Source: Actinomycetes bacterium
GTDB taxonomy: Bacteria > Actinomycetota > Actinomycetes > Propionibacteriales > Propionibacteriaceae
Reading direction: 5' to 3'
DNA: 13,779 nt
Assembly (NCBI GenBank): GCA_023432725.1
Contig: JAEYUH010000276.1
Location: 1-13,779, forward strand
Made by a program: the position numbers and the translations under genes. This document shows positions 1 through 6,716 of this stretch, in pieces. Positions within the stretch are counted from its first letter, which is position 1, and each line of letters opens with the position of its first letter. Below the pieces are notes generated by a model. It saw only the letters and a program-made list of their open reading frames with translations, ran no database searches and had not been told where the DNA came from.

Positions 1-434
1 GCGCGGTGCTGAGCGCCCGGATCCCGGTCCTGATGCAGCAGGGACTGGCCGCGCTGTCGCCGGCTCAGCGGGCCGGTGCCGGCGCCCTGCAGGGCGGCCA
101 GCTGCCCGATCTGTCGACCCTGCCGGAAGCGATCCGGGTCGTCGTCGAGACCGCCTACGGGACGGCGATCGCCGAGTCCTTCACCAGCGTGGTTCCGATG
201 GCGATCATCGCCCTGGTGGCGATCGTCTTCCTGCCGAACCGCGCGCTCTCGCGCCGTACCGCTGCCGAGAAGCTGCGCCACACCGCCGAGAACGCCGCCC
301 TCGAACTGGCCGATGCCGCGATGGCCATCGACTCGGTCGAGTCGGTGGACGCCACCCTGCGGCTCACCGGCCCCGCCCACCGGGACGACCCCCGGCTCAG
401 CGTGTACCGTCCGGAGCGAGAGGAGTCCCGATGA
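1..434 (+). CDS. MFS multidrug efflux permease, DHA2-like, C-terminal part
   Basis: Open reading frame entering from the left edge (first full codon at base 3) and ending in TGA at 432-434, so only the last ~144 residues are present. The visible part has a polar loop, then one clear membrane helix (TSVVPMAIIALVAIVFLP), then a basic and acidic cytoplasmic tail of about 60 residues. This is how 14-helix DHA2/EmrB-type drug:proton antiporters of actinobacteria end; the family call rests on this C-terminal pattern and on the adjacent MarR gene, because the diagnostic N-terminal motifs lie outside the window. The stop overlaps the marR-type start by four bases (ATGA), so the two are co-transcribed and probably translationally coupled. 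Such pairs usually consist of an exporter and the regulator that senses its substrate. Substrate unknown. Confidence 0.7.
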   Translation, partial: AVLSARIPVLMQQGLAALSPAQRAGAGALQGGQLPDLSTLPEAIRVVVETAYGTAIAESFTSVVPMAIIALVAIVFLPNRALSRRTAAEKLRHTAENAALELADAAMAIDSVESVDATLRLTGPAHRDDPRLSVYRPEREESR

Positions 435-925
435 CCGACCCCGCCGACGTCGTGCCCGACCGGGCGTCCGCCGTCGACGAGGTCGACCGGCAGCTGGCCG
501 GTCTGGTGAAGCGCATCAGGGCGCGCTGGCGATCGCTGGCCAGGGAGGTACACCCCGAGGTGCAGCCGATCGGCTACCTCGTGCTGTCCACCCTGGTCTC
601 GGGCGGGCCCGCTCCTGCCAGCCACCTCGTGGCAGCGCTCGGCACCGACAAGAGCACCGTCAGTCGCCAGGTCTCGCACCTGGAGGAGCTGGGGCTGATC
701 GAGCGGCGGGTCGATGAGACCGACCGGCGGGTGCACCTGCTGGCGGTCGCGCCCGCCACCGCACAGCGGCTGGCGGAGGTCCGCGCCAGGAGCCTTGCCG
801 AACTGCGCAGCGAACTGGGCTCCTGGCCCCTTCAGGACGTCGTGACGCTCGGCGCGCTGCTCGGGCGGCTCTCCGGTGCCCTCGCGTCCCCGACAGGGTT
901 CGCGGCCGACGGCGCGCCGTCCTGA
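431..925 (+). CDS. MarR-family transcriptional regulator
   Basis: 164 residues, the usual size for MarR proteins, which are dimeric winged-helix DNA-binding proteins that often respond to small aromatic ligands. The recognition-helix stretch DKSTVSRQVSHLEELGLIER (about residues 76-95) is followed by the wing with the family's D-x-R pattern (DETDRR) and a hydrophobic strand (VHLLAVAP). N- and C-terminal helices for dimerisation flank it. The ATG overlaps the stop of the upstream efflux permease, so it most likely represses or tunes that exporter. A perfect hairpin begins four bases after the stop. No ligand can be inferred from the sequence. Confidence 0.88.
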   Translation: MTDPADVVPDRASAVDEVDRQLAGLVKRIRARWRSLAREVHPEVQPIGYLVLSTLVSGGPAPASHLVAALGTDKSTVSRQVSHLEELGLIERRVDETDRRVHLLAVAPATAQRLAEVRARSLAELRSELGSWPLQDVVTLGALLGRLSGALASPTGFAADGAPS

Positions 926-929
926 CCAG

Positions 930-954
930 CCACGACCCCGCGGAGGGGTCGTGG
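930..954 (+). terminator. Hairpin between marR-type gene and yqgE
   Basis: Perfect 10-bp inverted repeat: ccacgacccc (930-939), loop gcgga, ggggtcgtgg (945-954), with no T-run after it. Actinobacterial intrinsic terminators often lack a U-tract, and its place four bases after the marR stop fits termination of the efflux-regulator operon. It ends only 26 bases before the yqgE start, which leaves almost no room for a separate promoter (see findings). Confidence 0.6.
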
Positions 955-980
955 AAGACTGGGACCGAAGGAGGGCCGCG

Positions 981-1538
981 ATGGACGAGATCGGTCCCGG
1001 CACGCTGCTGGTAGCCAGCGTGAACACGACCGACGGCGTGTTCGACGGCACCGTCGTGCTGGTCCTCGACTCCGACGAGGGCGGCACGGTAGGGGTGGTG
1101 CTGAACAAGCTGACCGACATCGACCTGGTGAAGGCGCTGCCGCACTGGGCGCACCTGGTCAGCGTTCCCGAGTCGCTCTTCAACGGCGGCCCGGTCTCCC
1201 AGCAGGGCGCCGTCTGCCTCGCCTCGCCGACCCAGGCCGCCGACGAGCCGCCCGGCTGGCGCCGGCTGTTCGACAACGTGGGCCTGCTCAACCTCGATAC
1301 CCCGGTGGAGATCGCCGAGGGCGCCTACTCCGACCTGCGGATCTTCGCCGGCTACGCGGGCTGGGACGCCGGCCAGCTCGAGGCAGAACTGGCTCGCGAG
1401 CTGTGGTACCCGGTGCGCGCACTGCCCGGTGACCCCTTCGACCCCGACCCTGACACGATGTGGCGTCGGGTGCTGCGCCGCCAGGGTGGCGACCTCGGCC
1501 TGCTGTCGACGTGGACGGCCGAACCCGAGTACAACTGA
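981..1538 (+). CDS. YqgE/AlgH family protein
   Basis: 185 residues, matching the usual length of the family (DUF179), whose biochemical role is not settled. Family hallmarks are all here: the N-terminal G-T-L-L-V-A block, D-G-x-F-x-x-T-V-V-L-V-L-D, the acidic-glycine turn followed by GVVLNK, and FNGGPV in the middle; the C-terminal half has the tryptophan-rich GYAGWDAGQLEAEL stretch. The frame is open further upstream, but I chose ATG 981 because GAAGGAGG at 967-974 is an excellent ribosome binding site at normal spacing and because homology begins there. It lies between the efflux-regulator operon and mtrA with a 67-base gap to the latter; this neighbour pair does not reveal its job. Confidence 0.9.
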   Translation: MDEIGPGTLLVASVNTTDGVFDGTVVLVLDSDEGGTVGVVLNKLTDIDLVKALPHWAHLVSVPESLFNGGPVSQQGAVCLASPTQAADEPPGWRRLFDNVGLLNLDTPVEIAEGAYSDLRIFAGYAGWDAGQLEAELARELWYPVRALPGDPFDPDPDTMWRRVLRRQGGDLGLLSTWTAEPEYN

Positions 1539-1566
1539 TCCCGGGCAAGCCTCCTTGGCCGCAGCG

Positions 1567-1572
1567 TAGACT
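1567..1572 (+). promoter_or_regulatory. Candidate -10 element for mtrA
   Basis: TAGACT fits the actinobacterial TANNNT -10 pattern and lies 34 bases before the mtrA ATG, giving an expected start near 1579 and a leader of about 27 bases containing the ribosome binding site GGGAGG (1593-1598). No convincing -35 hexamer is seen 16-18 bases upstream, which is common for housekeeping promoters in this phylum. The rest of the 67-base gap shows nothing else. Confidence 0.35.
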
Positions 1573-1605
1573 CGTCCAGACGCGACGACCAAGGGAGGGT
1601 GGTTG

Positions 1606-2319
1606 ATGTCAGAGGCCTATGGCGGCCCACCCCGGATCCTCGTCATCGATGATGACCAGGCGCTGGCGGAGATGCTCGACATCGTGCTCCGCTCGGAGGG
1701 GTTCCAGGCTCGACTGTGCCATGTCGGGGACACGGCGCTGGAGGCCTTCAGGGAGTACCGCCCCGACCTCGTGCTGCTCGACCTGATGCTGCCCGGCAGG
1801 GACGGCGTCGACGTCTGCAGGGACATCAGGGCCGAATCGGGAGTTCCCGTGGTCATGCTGACCGCGAAGTCCGACACCACCGACGTGGTGCACGGGCTCG
1901 AGGCGGGGGCGGACGACTACGTGGCCAAGCCGTTCAAGACCCAGGAGCTGGTAGCCCGGATCAAGACCCGGCTGCGCCGCCAGATCCGCACCGGCGAGAC
2001 CGACGACGTGCTGCGGATCGGCGACATCACGATCCGGGTGGACGAGCACACGGTCCGCCGCGACGACCAGGAGATCTCGCTCACCCCGCTGGAGTTCGAC
2101 CTGCTGCTGGCCCTGGCCCGCAAGCCGCGCCAGGCGTTCACCCGCGAGGTGCTGCTGCAGGAGGTGTGGGGCTACCGGCACGCCAGCGACACCCGGCTGG
2201 TCAACGTCCACGTCCAGCGGCTGCGGTCCAAGATCGAGCGCGATCCGGAGCGACCCGAGATCATCGTCACCGTGCGTGGCGTCGGCTACCGGGCGGGAGA
2301 ACCGCGCACCGTGCCATGA
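1606..2319 (+). CDS. mtrA: Two-component response regulator MtrA (OmpR family)
   Basis: DNA-binding response regulator of the MtrAB system, which controls cell-wall and division genes in actinobacteria. Length is 237 residues. The receiver domain (about 10-125) has the acidic pocket D15-D16-D17, phospho-acceptor D59 in VLLDLMLPG, T86 and K108 in AKPF. The OmpR-type winged helix (about 140-232) includes SLTPLEFDLLLALARKP, REVLLQEVWGY and the RLVNVHVQRLRSKIE recognition helix. A TTG lies one codon earlier, but I chose ATG 1606 because GGGAGG (1593-1598) is at ideal spacing. The stop overlaps the mtrB start by four bases. The name is secure because of the mtrB and lpqB neighbours and the MtrA-like linker. 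All catalytic residues are intact. Confidence 0.96.
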   Translation: MSEAYGGPPRILVIDDDQALAEMLDIVLRSEGFQARLCHVGDTALEAFREYRPDLVLLDLMLPGRDGVDVCRDIRAESGVPVVMLTAKSDTTDVVHGLEAGADDYVAKPFKTQELVARIKTRLRRQIRTGETDDVLRIGDITIRVDEHTVRRDDQEISLTPLEFDLLLALARKPRQAFTREVLLQEVWGYRHASDTRLVNVHVQRLRSKIERDPERPEIIVTVRGVGYRAGEPRTVP

Positions 2320-3881
2320 GCCGGGTGACGCGGTTCTCGCCGCTTCGGATGTGGGCCCGGTCGCTGCCGTTCCGGGTGGTGGTGCTCACCCTGGGCGCCA
2401 CGATCGTGATCCTCGCCGCTACCGGTTTCTTCCTGCTCGACCAGTCGGGTCGCGGGATCATGGAGGGCAAGACCCAGACCTCGGTGGCCGAGGCCTCCGC
2501 GGTGGTCCAGGCGATGCAGCGCGACCTGACGACCACCGACCTGCGCACCACCTCGGTCAACGAGCGCATCACCCGGCTGGCCCGCGAAGCGGCCGGACGC
2601 GGCCAGTTCGGCAACCAGTACTTCGTCGTGGTGGAGACCCCGGTCTCCCAGATCGCCGACAATGCCCTCGACCTGACCTCCATTCCGCAGAACATCAGGT
2701 CCTCGGTGGCCTCCGGCGACGGGATGTGGAGCACGCCCACCCTGATCCGGTTCACCGGCGGCCGGGAGAGCGAGCCGGGGCTGGTCGTCGGCACCAACCT
2801 GCTGGCTCCCGGCCAACAGCCGTACCCCGTGTTCTTCATCTTCTCCACAGCTCAGGAGCGGCAGACCCTCGCCGTGGTGCAGCAGGCCACCCTCGCCACC
2901 GGGCTGTTCCTGCTGCTGGGGCTGGCGCTGACCGTGTACCTGATCGCGATGCAGGTACTGCAGCCGGTGCGGGCCGCCCGCCGGGCCGCCGAGCGACTCG
3001 CCGCCGGCCACCTCGAGGACCGGATGGCCGTGGTCGGCACCGAGGACCAGGCCGCACTGGCCCGGTCGATGAACTACATGGCCGACCAGTTGGCCCGCAA
3101 GATCAGGGAGCTGCAGGGGCTGTCGCTGGTGCAGCAGCGCTTCGTCTCCGACGTCTCCCACGAACTGAGGACCCCGTTGACGACGATCCGGATGGCCGGT
3201 GAGGTGATCCACGCCAACCGCGCGAACTTCGATCCGCTGACCGCCCGCTCGGCCGAACTGCTGTCCACCGAGCTCGACCGGTTCGAGGCGCTGCTCACCG
3301 ACCTGCTGGAGATCTCGCGGTTCGACGCCGGCGCCGCGGTGCTCAGCCTCGACGAGACCGACCTCACCCAACTGGTCACCGACGAACTCGACGCTGTCTC
3401 CCGGCTGGCGGCCGAGTTCGGGACGGAGCTGACCCTCGACGCCCCCGCGTCGTGCCGCGCCGAGGTGGACTCGCGCCGGATCCGGCGGATCGTCCGCAAC
3501 CTGCTGACCAATGCCATCGAGCACGGCGAGCGCCGGCCGATCAGCGTCCACGTCCGCGGCGACGGCGCGGCGGTGGCGATCGCGGTGCGCGACCACGGCG
3601 TCGGCCTGAACGGCGCCCAGGCCGGGCTGGTCTTCGACAGGTTCTGGCGCGCCGACCCGGCCCGCGCCCGTCGGCTCGGCGGCACAGGGTTGGGACTGTC
3701 GATCGCCCTGGAGGACGCCCGGCTGCACGGCGGCACCCTTGAGGTGTGGGGCAGGCCGGCAGCCGGTGCCCAGTTCCTGCTGACGTTGCCGTGCCGGGCC
3801 GGGGAGGCCGTCACCAGCCGGCCGTGGCCGGTGGTGCCACCCCAGGGGCAGGAGGTGGGCGAGCGTGCGATCCCTGCGTGA
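2316..3881 (+). CDS. mtrB: Sensor histidine kinase MtrB
   Basis: Membrane kinase partner of MtrA, 521 residues. Order: short cytoplasmic N-terminus; first membrane helix about 20-42 (VVVLTLGATIVILAATGFFL); extracellular sensor region about 43-190; second helix about 192-214; HAMP domain to about 265 (LQPVRAARRAAERLAAGHLE); HisKA dimerisation domain with phospho-accepting H282 in SDVSHELRTPLTT; and the ATPase domain with the N box N395-LLTN399-AIEHGE, DHGVGL, FDRFWR and GGTGLGLSI. A much longer upstream open frame is only a shadow of mtrA; ATG 2316 in the ATGA overlap with mtrA is the right start. The last 17 bases overlap the start of lpqB. The C-terminal tail after the ATPase domain is short and proline-rich. 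All kinase motifs are present. Confidence 0.96.
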   Translation: MSRVTRFSPLRMWARSLPFRVVVLTLGATIVILAATGFFLLDQSGRGIMEGKTQTSVAEASAVVQAMQRDLTTTDLRTTSVNERITRLAREAAGRGQFGNQYFVVVETPVSQIADNALDLTSIPQNIRSSVASGDGMWSTPTLIRFTGGRESEPGLVVGTNLLAPGQQPYPVFFIFSTAQERQTLAVVQQATLATGLFLLLGLALTVYLIAMQVLQPVRAARRAAERLAAGHLEDRMAVVGTEDQAALARSMNYMADQLARKIRELQGLSLVQQRFVSDVSHELRTPLTTIRMAGEVIHANRANFDPLTARSAELLSTELDRFEALLTDLLEISRFDAGAAVLSLDETDLTQLVTDELDAVSRLAAEFGTELTLDAPASCRAEVDSRRIRRIVRNLLTNAIEHGERRPISVHVRGDGAAVAIAVRDHGVGLNGAQAGLVFDRFWRADPARARRLGGTGLGLSIALEDARLHGGTLEVWGRPAAGAQFLLTLPCRAGEAVTSRPWPVVPPQGQEVGERAIPA

Positions 3882-5595
3882 GTTCGTCGCAGCGGCGCTG
3901 GCCGCCGTCCTGCTGGTCGGTTGCGCCGGAGTCCCGACCTCGGGCCCGGTCCGCGAGCACGACGCCGGACAGGAGGAGCTCGACTCCTCGGTGCGGGTGG
4001 CGCCGGTGCCCCCGGTTGCCGACGCGTCCCCCATGCTTGTCGTGGAGGGGTTCCTGCACGCCATGGGCACCGATCAGCCCGGCTTCCCGGTGGCCCGGCA
4101 GTACCTGACGATCGCCGCGAATCGGGCCTGGCGCCCGGAGACCGGCACCCTGATCTACGCCGACGGTGACCAGCCCAAGGAGACCGAGAACTCGACCCCG
4201 GAGCAGCCGGACATCAGCTTCGGCGCCACCCTGAGCGGCGCACTCAGCCCCGCGGGGGAGTACAGCAGGGCGAGCGGCGGCCTTCGCCACGACTTCGGTC
4301 TGGTCCGGACCGCCGACGACCAGTGGCGGATCTCGCGGCCCCCGGACGGGCTGCTGGTCTCGCGCTATCACTTCACCACCAACTACAGCGCGCTCGACCT
4401 GCACTTCGCCGATCCGGCCGGGACGGCGCTGGTGCCCGACCCACGCTTCTTCCCACAGGGCGCCAGCCTGGCGCACACCCTTGTCGAGGCCCAGTTCGCC
4501 GGCCCGGGGGAGTGGCTGGCCCCCGCCGTGCGGGACGAGACCTGGCAGGGCCTGTCGGCCCAGCGGGTCGAGGTGTCCACCCAGGGTGTGGTGACCGTCT
4601 ACCTCAGCCCGGCCGCGGCCCGCCTCTCCGATGCCCAGCGCCACCTGCTGATGTCGGAGCTGACCGCGACACTGACCCAACTGCCCCAGGTGGACGGGGT
4701 GCAGGTGAGCGTCGGCGCGACCTTGCTGCCGCTGCCCGGCACCACCCGCACCACCCTGACCGCCGACGACTTCGCCGACCTGGCCCCGGCCGGCCAGCAG
4801 ACCGCGGGCCGGCTGCTGATCGCCAGGGAGGGCAGGATCCGGCTGGTGGAGACCGCCCAGCCGTGGGCGGAGGGTGACCCGGTAGCACCCGCCCTGACCG
4901 AGGCCGGCCTGATCGCGGCCCGCACCGACCTCGCCGAGGCGGCGACGGTGAACCCCGAGGCCACCCGGCTGCAGGTAGCCAAGCTCCGCGGGGAGGAGGC
5001 GGTGACCCTGCTGGAGGGCAACCACCTGCTGCGTCCCGACTACTCGCGCAACCACGAGCTGTGGGCGATCGCGAACAGCGCCGCCGCCGACGGGTTCAGG
5101 GTGTTCGCCCCCGGGTCCCGGGCCGCCATCGAGGTGTCCGCGGCCGACCTGCCCCTGGAAACGGTCAGAGCCTTCCGGATCTCCCCCGACGGCAGTCGGA
5201 TCGCCCTGGTGATCGACGGCCCCGAGGCCGAACAGGTGGGGGTGGCACGGATCGTCCGGAGCGGCAAGGGGATCCGGCTCGAGGCGTTCCGCGTCGTCGA
5301 GGTGAGTCCACCGGCCGGAGCGGGCAGGCGGCTGGTCGACGTCGGCTGGACCACCGCCACCGAGCTCCTCGTGCTCGTCACCCAGGGCACCACGGCGAGC
5401 GTGGTGCGGGTCGACCAGGATTCGGCGCGCGCCGACGACATCGGCCCCGCGGCGGTGGTCGGGCTGCGGGAGCTGGCCGTCGTGCCGGGCCGGCAGGCCG
5501 TGCTGCGCGGGACGGCGACCGTCTTCCGCTACGAGGGCGACTTCAACTGGAAGCTGACCCCCAGTTCCGTCGACGCCGTGGCCTACTCCGGCTGA
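3865..5595 (+). CDS. lpqB: Lipoprotein LpqB (MtrB partner)
   Basis: 576-residue secreted lipoprotein that in mycobacteria is reported to bind the MtrB extracellular domain and modulate MtrAB signalling. The N-terminus carries a signal peptide with lipobox LLVGC, so C20 would be lipid-modified and the protein anchored outside the membrane. A GerMN-type domain lies at roughly 200-310 and a beta-propeller-like C-terminal domain at roughly 325-575, with repeated strands such as FRISPDGSRIALVIDG. Start GTG 3865 is supported by GGAGG at 3851-3855 and by the signal peptide; it overlaps the end of mtrB by 17 bases, so the three genes form one translationally linked unit. The overlap with the kinase gene fits a one-to-one accessory role. 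Confidence 0.95.
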   Translation: MRSLREFVAAALAAVLLVGCAGVPTSGPVREHDAGQEELDSSVRVAPVPPVADASPMLVVEGFLHAMGTDQPGFPVARQYLTIAANRAWRPETGTLIYADGDQPKETENSTPEQPDISFGATLSGALSPAGEYSRASGGLRHDFGLVRTADDQWRISRPPDGLLVSRYHFTTNYSALDLHFADPAGTALVPDPRFFPQGASLAHTLVEAQFAGPGEWLAPAVRDETWQGLSAQRVEVSTQGVVTVYLSPAAARLSDAQRHLLMSELTATLTQLPQVDGVQVSVGATLLPLPGTTRTTLTADDFADLAPAGQQTAGRLLIAREGRIRLVETAQPWAEGDPVAPALTEAGLIAARTDLAEAATVNPEATRLQVAKLRGEEAVTLLEGNHLLRPDYSRNHELWAIANSAAADGFRVFAPGSRAAIEVSAADLPLETVRAFRISPDGSRIALVIDGPEAEQVGVARIVRSGKGIRLEAFRVVEVSPPAGAGRRLVDVGWTTATELLVLVTQGTTASVVRVDQDSARADDIGPAAVVGLRELAVVPGRQAVLRGTATVFRYEGDFNWKLTPSSVDAVAYSG

Positions 5596-5627
5596 CCTGT
5601 GGACGCCGTCGCTCGCGGCCACCCGGC

Positions 5628-5636
5628 TGTGGACAA
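5628..5636 (-). promoter_or_regulatory. DnaA-box-like 9-mer between lpqB and comF
   Basis: TGTGGACAA here reads TTGTCCACA on the minus strand, an exact match to the high-GC actinobacterial DnaA box. A second, weaker copy (TGTGGACGC, 7 of 9 positions) lies exactly 30 bases upstream at 5598-5606, in the same orientation and so on the same face of the helix. There is no dnaA or dnaN nearby, so this is not an origin; function is unproven. Confidence 0.35.
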
Positions 5637-5672
5637 CTGACCGACCGGCCACTGCCTGCCAAGGATCCCGGG

Positions 5673-6368
5673 GTGACCCGGATCGCCACCGCCCTGGCCG
5701 ACCTCGTGCTCGGCGCCCGATGCGCCGGCTGCGGGGTGCCCGCGGTGGGGCTGTGTCCCGACTGCGCTGCCGTGCTGGCGGCGTCGCGTCCCCTCGCCGC
5801 GACCAGGGCGTTGGCCGGCTGTCCCGTCACGATGGCGGCGGGGGAGTACTCGGGGCAGCTGCGGCGGGTGCTGATCGCCGCCAAGCAACGCGGAGGTCTC
5901 ACCCACCTGCCGCTGCTCTCCCGGCTGCTGGCGAGGGCGGTGGCCGCGCTCCTGCTCACCCGGCCCCCGACCGGCCGGGTGATGCTGGTCCCTGTGCCCA
6001 CCGTCCGGGCCAGGGTGCTGGAGCGCGGCCTCGACCTGACCGCCGTCCTCGCCCGACGCGCGGCCGGCGAACTGGCCGGGTGCGGGCTGGCGGTGGTGGC
6101 CAAACCCGTGGTGGAACTGGCGCGGATCCCCGCCGACCAGGTCGGGCTCGGCCGCCGGCAGCGGACGGCGAACGCCGCCGGCGCCTACCGCTGCCGCGGG
6201 CCCGTCCCCGCGGGATCGGTGGTGGTGGTCGATGACATCGTCACCACGGGGTCGACCCTGGTGGCGATGGCGGCGGCGCTGCGGCAGGCGGGGGTGGAGC
6301 CGCTGGGTGCGGCGACCGTGGCCCAGACGCCACGACGCGGGGGCCCGCAAGCCCCCGCGTCGCTGTGA
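5673..6368 (+). CDS. comF: ComF-family phosphoribosyltransferase-like protein
   Basis: 231 residues. An N-terminal zinc-ribbon-like knuckle uses C17, C20, C28 and C31 (CAGCG, CPDC); the C-terminal half is a type I phosphoribosyltransferase fold with the PRPP-binding loop VVVVDDIVTTGSTL (D187, D188). ComF proteins are linked to DNA uptake in naturally competent bacteria; in actinobacteria the role is not established. An upstream open frame runs back into lpqB, but GTG 5673 is chosen because AAGGA (5661-5665) is correctly spaced and the protein begins as family members do. It follows lpqB by 77 bases, the order known from mycobacteria. The last 11 codons are embedded in a perfect hairpin shared with glnK, so the C-terminal RRGGPQAPAS is dictated by a structural DNA element. 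Confidence 0.88.
   Translation: MTRIATALADLVLGARCAGCGVPAVGLCPDCAAVLAASRPLAATRALAGCPVTMAAGEYSGQLRRVLIAAKQRGGLTHLPLLSRLLARAVAALLLTRPPTGRVMLVPVPTVRARVLERGLDLTAVLARRAAGELAGCGLAVVAKPVVELARIPADQVGLGRRQRTANAAGAYRCRGPVPAGSVVVVDDIVTTGSTLVAMAAALRQAGVEPLGAATVAQTPRRGGPQAPASL
6333..6362. terminator. Bidirectional hairpin at comF/glnK junction, inside comF
   Basis: Perfect 11-bp stem: cgacgcggggg (6333-6343) and cccccgcgtcg (6352-6362), with the 8-base loop cccgcaag. It sits 12 bases after the glnK stop on the minus strand, the standard place for an intrinsic terminator, but on the plus strand it lies within the coding end of comF, finishing just before the TGA. No T-run on either side. Confidence 0.65.
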
Positions 6369-6374
6369 GGTGTG

Positions 6375-6713
6375 TCAGACGGCGTCGCTCCCGCTCTCGC
6401 CGGTGCGGACCCGAACCACGGTGTCGACCGGGATCACCCAGATCTTGCCGTCGCCGACGGCGCCGGTCCGGGCGCCCTGCAGCACGACTCCCACCAGGGT
6501 CTCGGCCTCCGCATCGTCGACCAGCACCTCCACCTTCACCTTCTGGATGAAGTCGATGGTGTACTCGGCCCCGCGGTAGACCTCGGTGTGGCCCCGCTGG
6601 CGGCCGTACCCTGACACCTCGGTGATGGTCATGCCCGCGACGCCATGGCGGACCAGGGCCTTCTGGACGGTCTCCAACTGCTCGGGCTGGATGATCGCTG
6701 TAACCAGCTTCAC
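6375..6713 (-). CDS. glnK: Nitrogen regulatory protein PII (GlnK)
   Basis: 112-residue trimeric PII signal protein that senses 2-oxoglutarate and ATP/ADP and blocks the AmtB channel. The T-loop (36-55) contains YRGAEY with Y51, the residue adenylylated or uridylylated in other bacteria; the B-loop has T83 and G87-D88-G89-K90; the C-loop has R101 and R103 (VRVRTGE). Start is GTG, three bases after the amtB stop, with GGGAG at the end of amtB as ribosome binding site; the two genes form an operon. A short tail SGSDAV follows the core. Many actinobacteria have glnD directly after glnK; here the next gene is convergent comF, so the modifying enzyme must be encoded elsewhere or be absent. All nucleotide-binding residues look intact. 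Confidence 0.96.
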   Translation of the reverse strand: MKLVTAIIQPEQLETVQKALVRHGVAGMTITEVSGYGRQRGHTEVYRGAEYTIDFIQKVKVEVLVDDAEAETLVGVVLQGARTGAVGDGKIWVIPVDTVVRVRTGESGSDAV

Positions 6714-6716
6714 GGT

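Noticed and set aside
155..1592. Overlapping minus-strand frames opposite the efflux, marR-type and yqgE genes
   Set aside because: They cross several real genes and terminators and carry no recognisable motif.
1716..2315. N-terminal extension of the mtrB frame across mtrA
   Set aside because: Out-of-frame reading of the response regulator; the ATGA overlap marks the true mtrB start.
2286..4070. 594-codon open frame antisense to mtrB
   Set aside because: Antisense of a clear histidine kinase; composition typical of third-position GC artefact, no domain.
3811..5652. 613-codon open frame antisense to lpqB
   Set aside because: Shadow of a high-GC gene. The protein has no recognisable fold, is Gly/Arg/Gln-rich, and lies wholly opposite a well-supported lipoprotein gene.
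5596..5672. Replication origin suggested by the DnaA-box-like pair
   Set aside because: Only two sites, no AT-rich unwinding region, and no dnaA, dnaN or parAB nearby.
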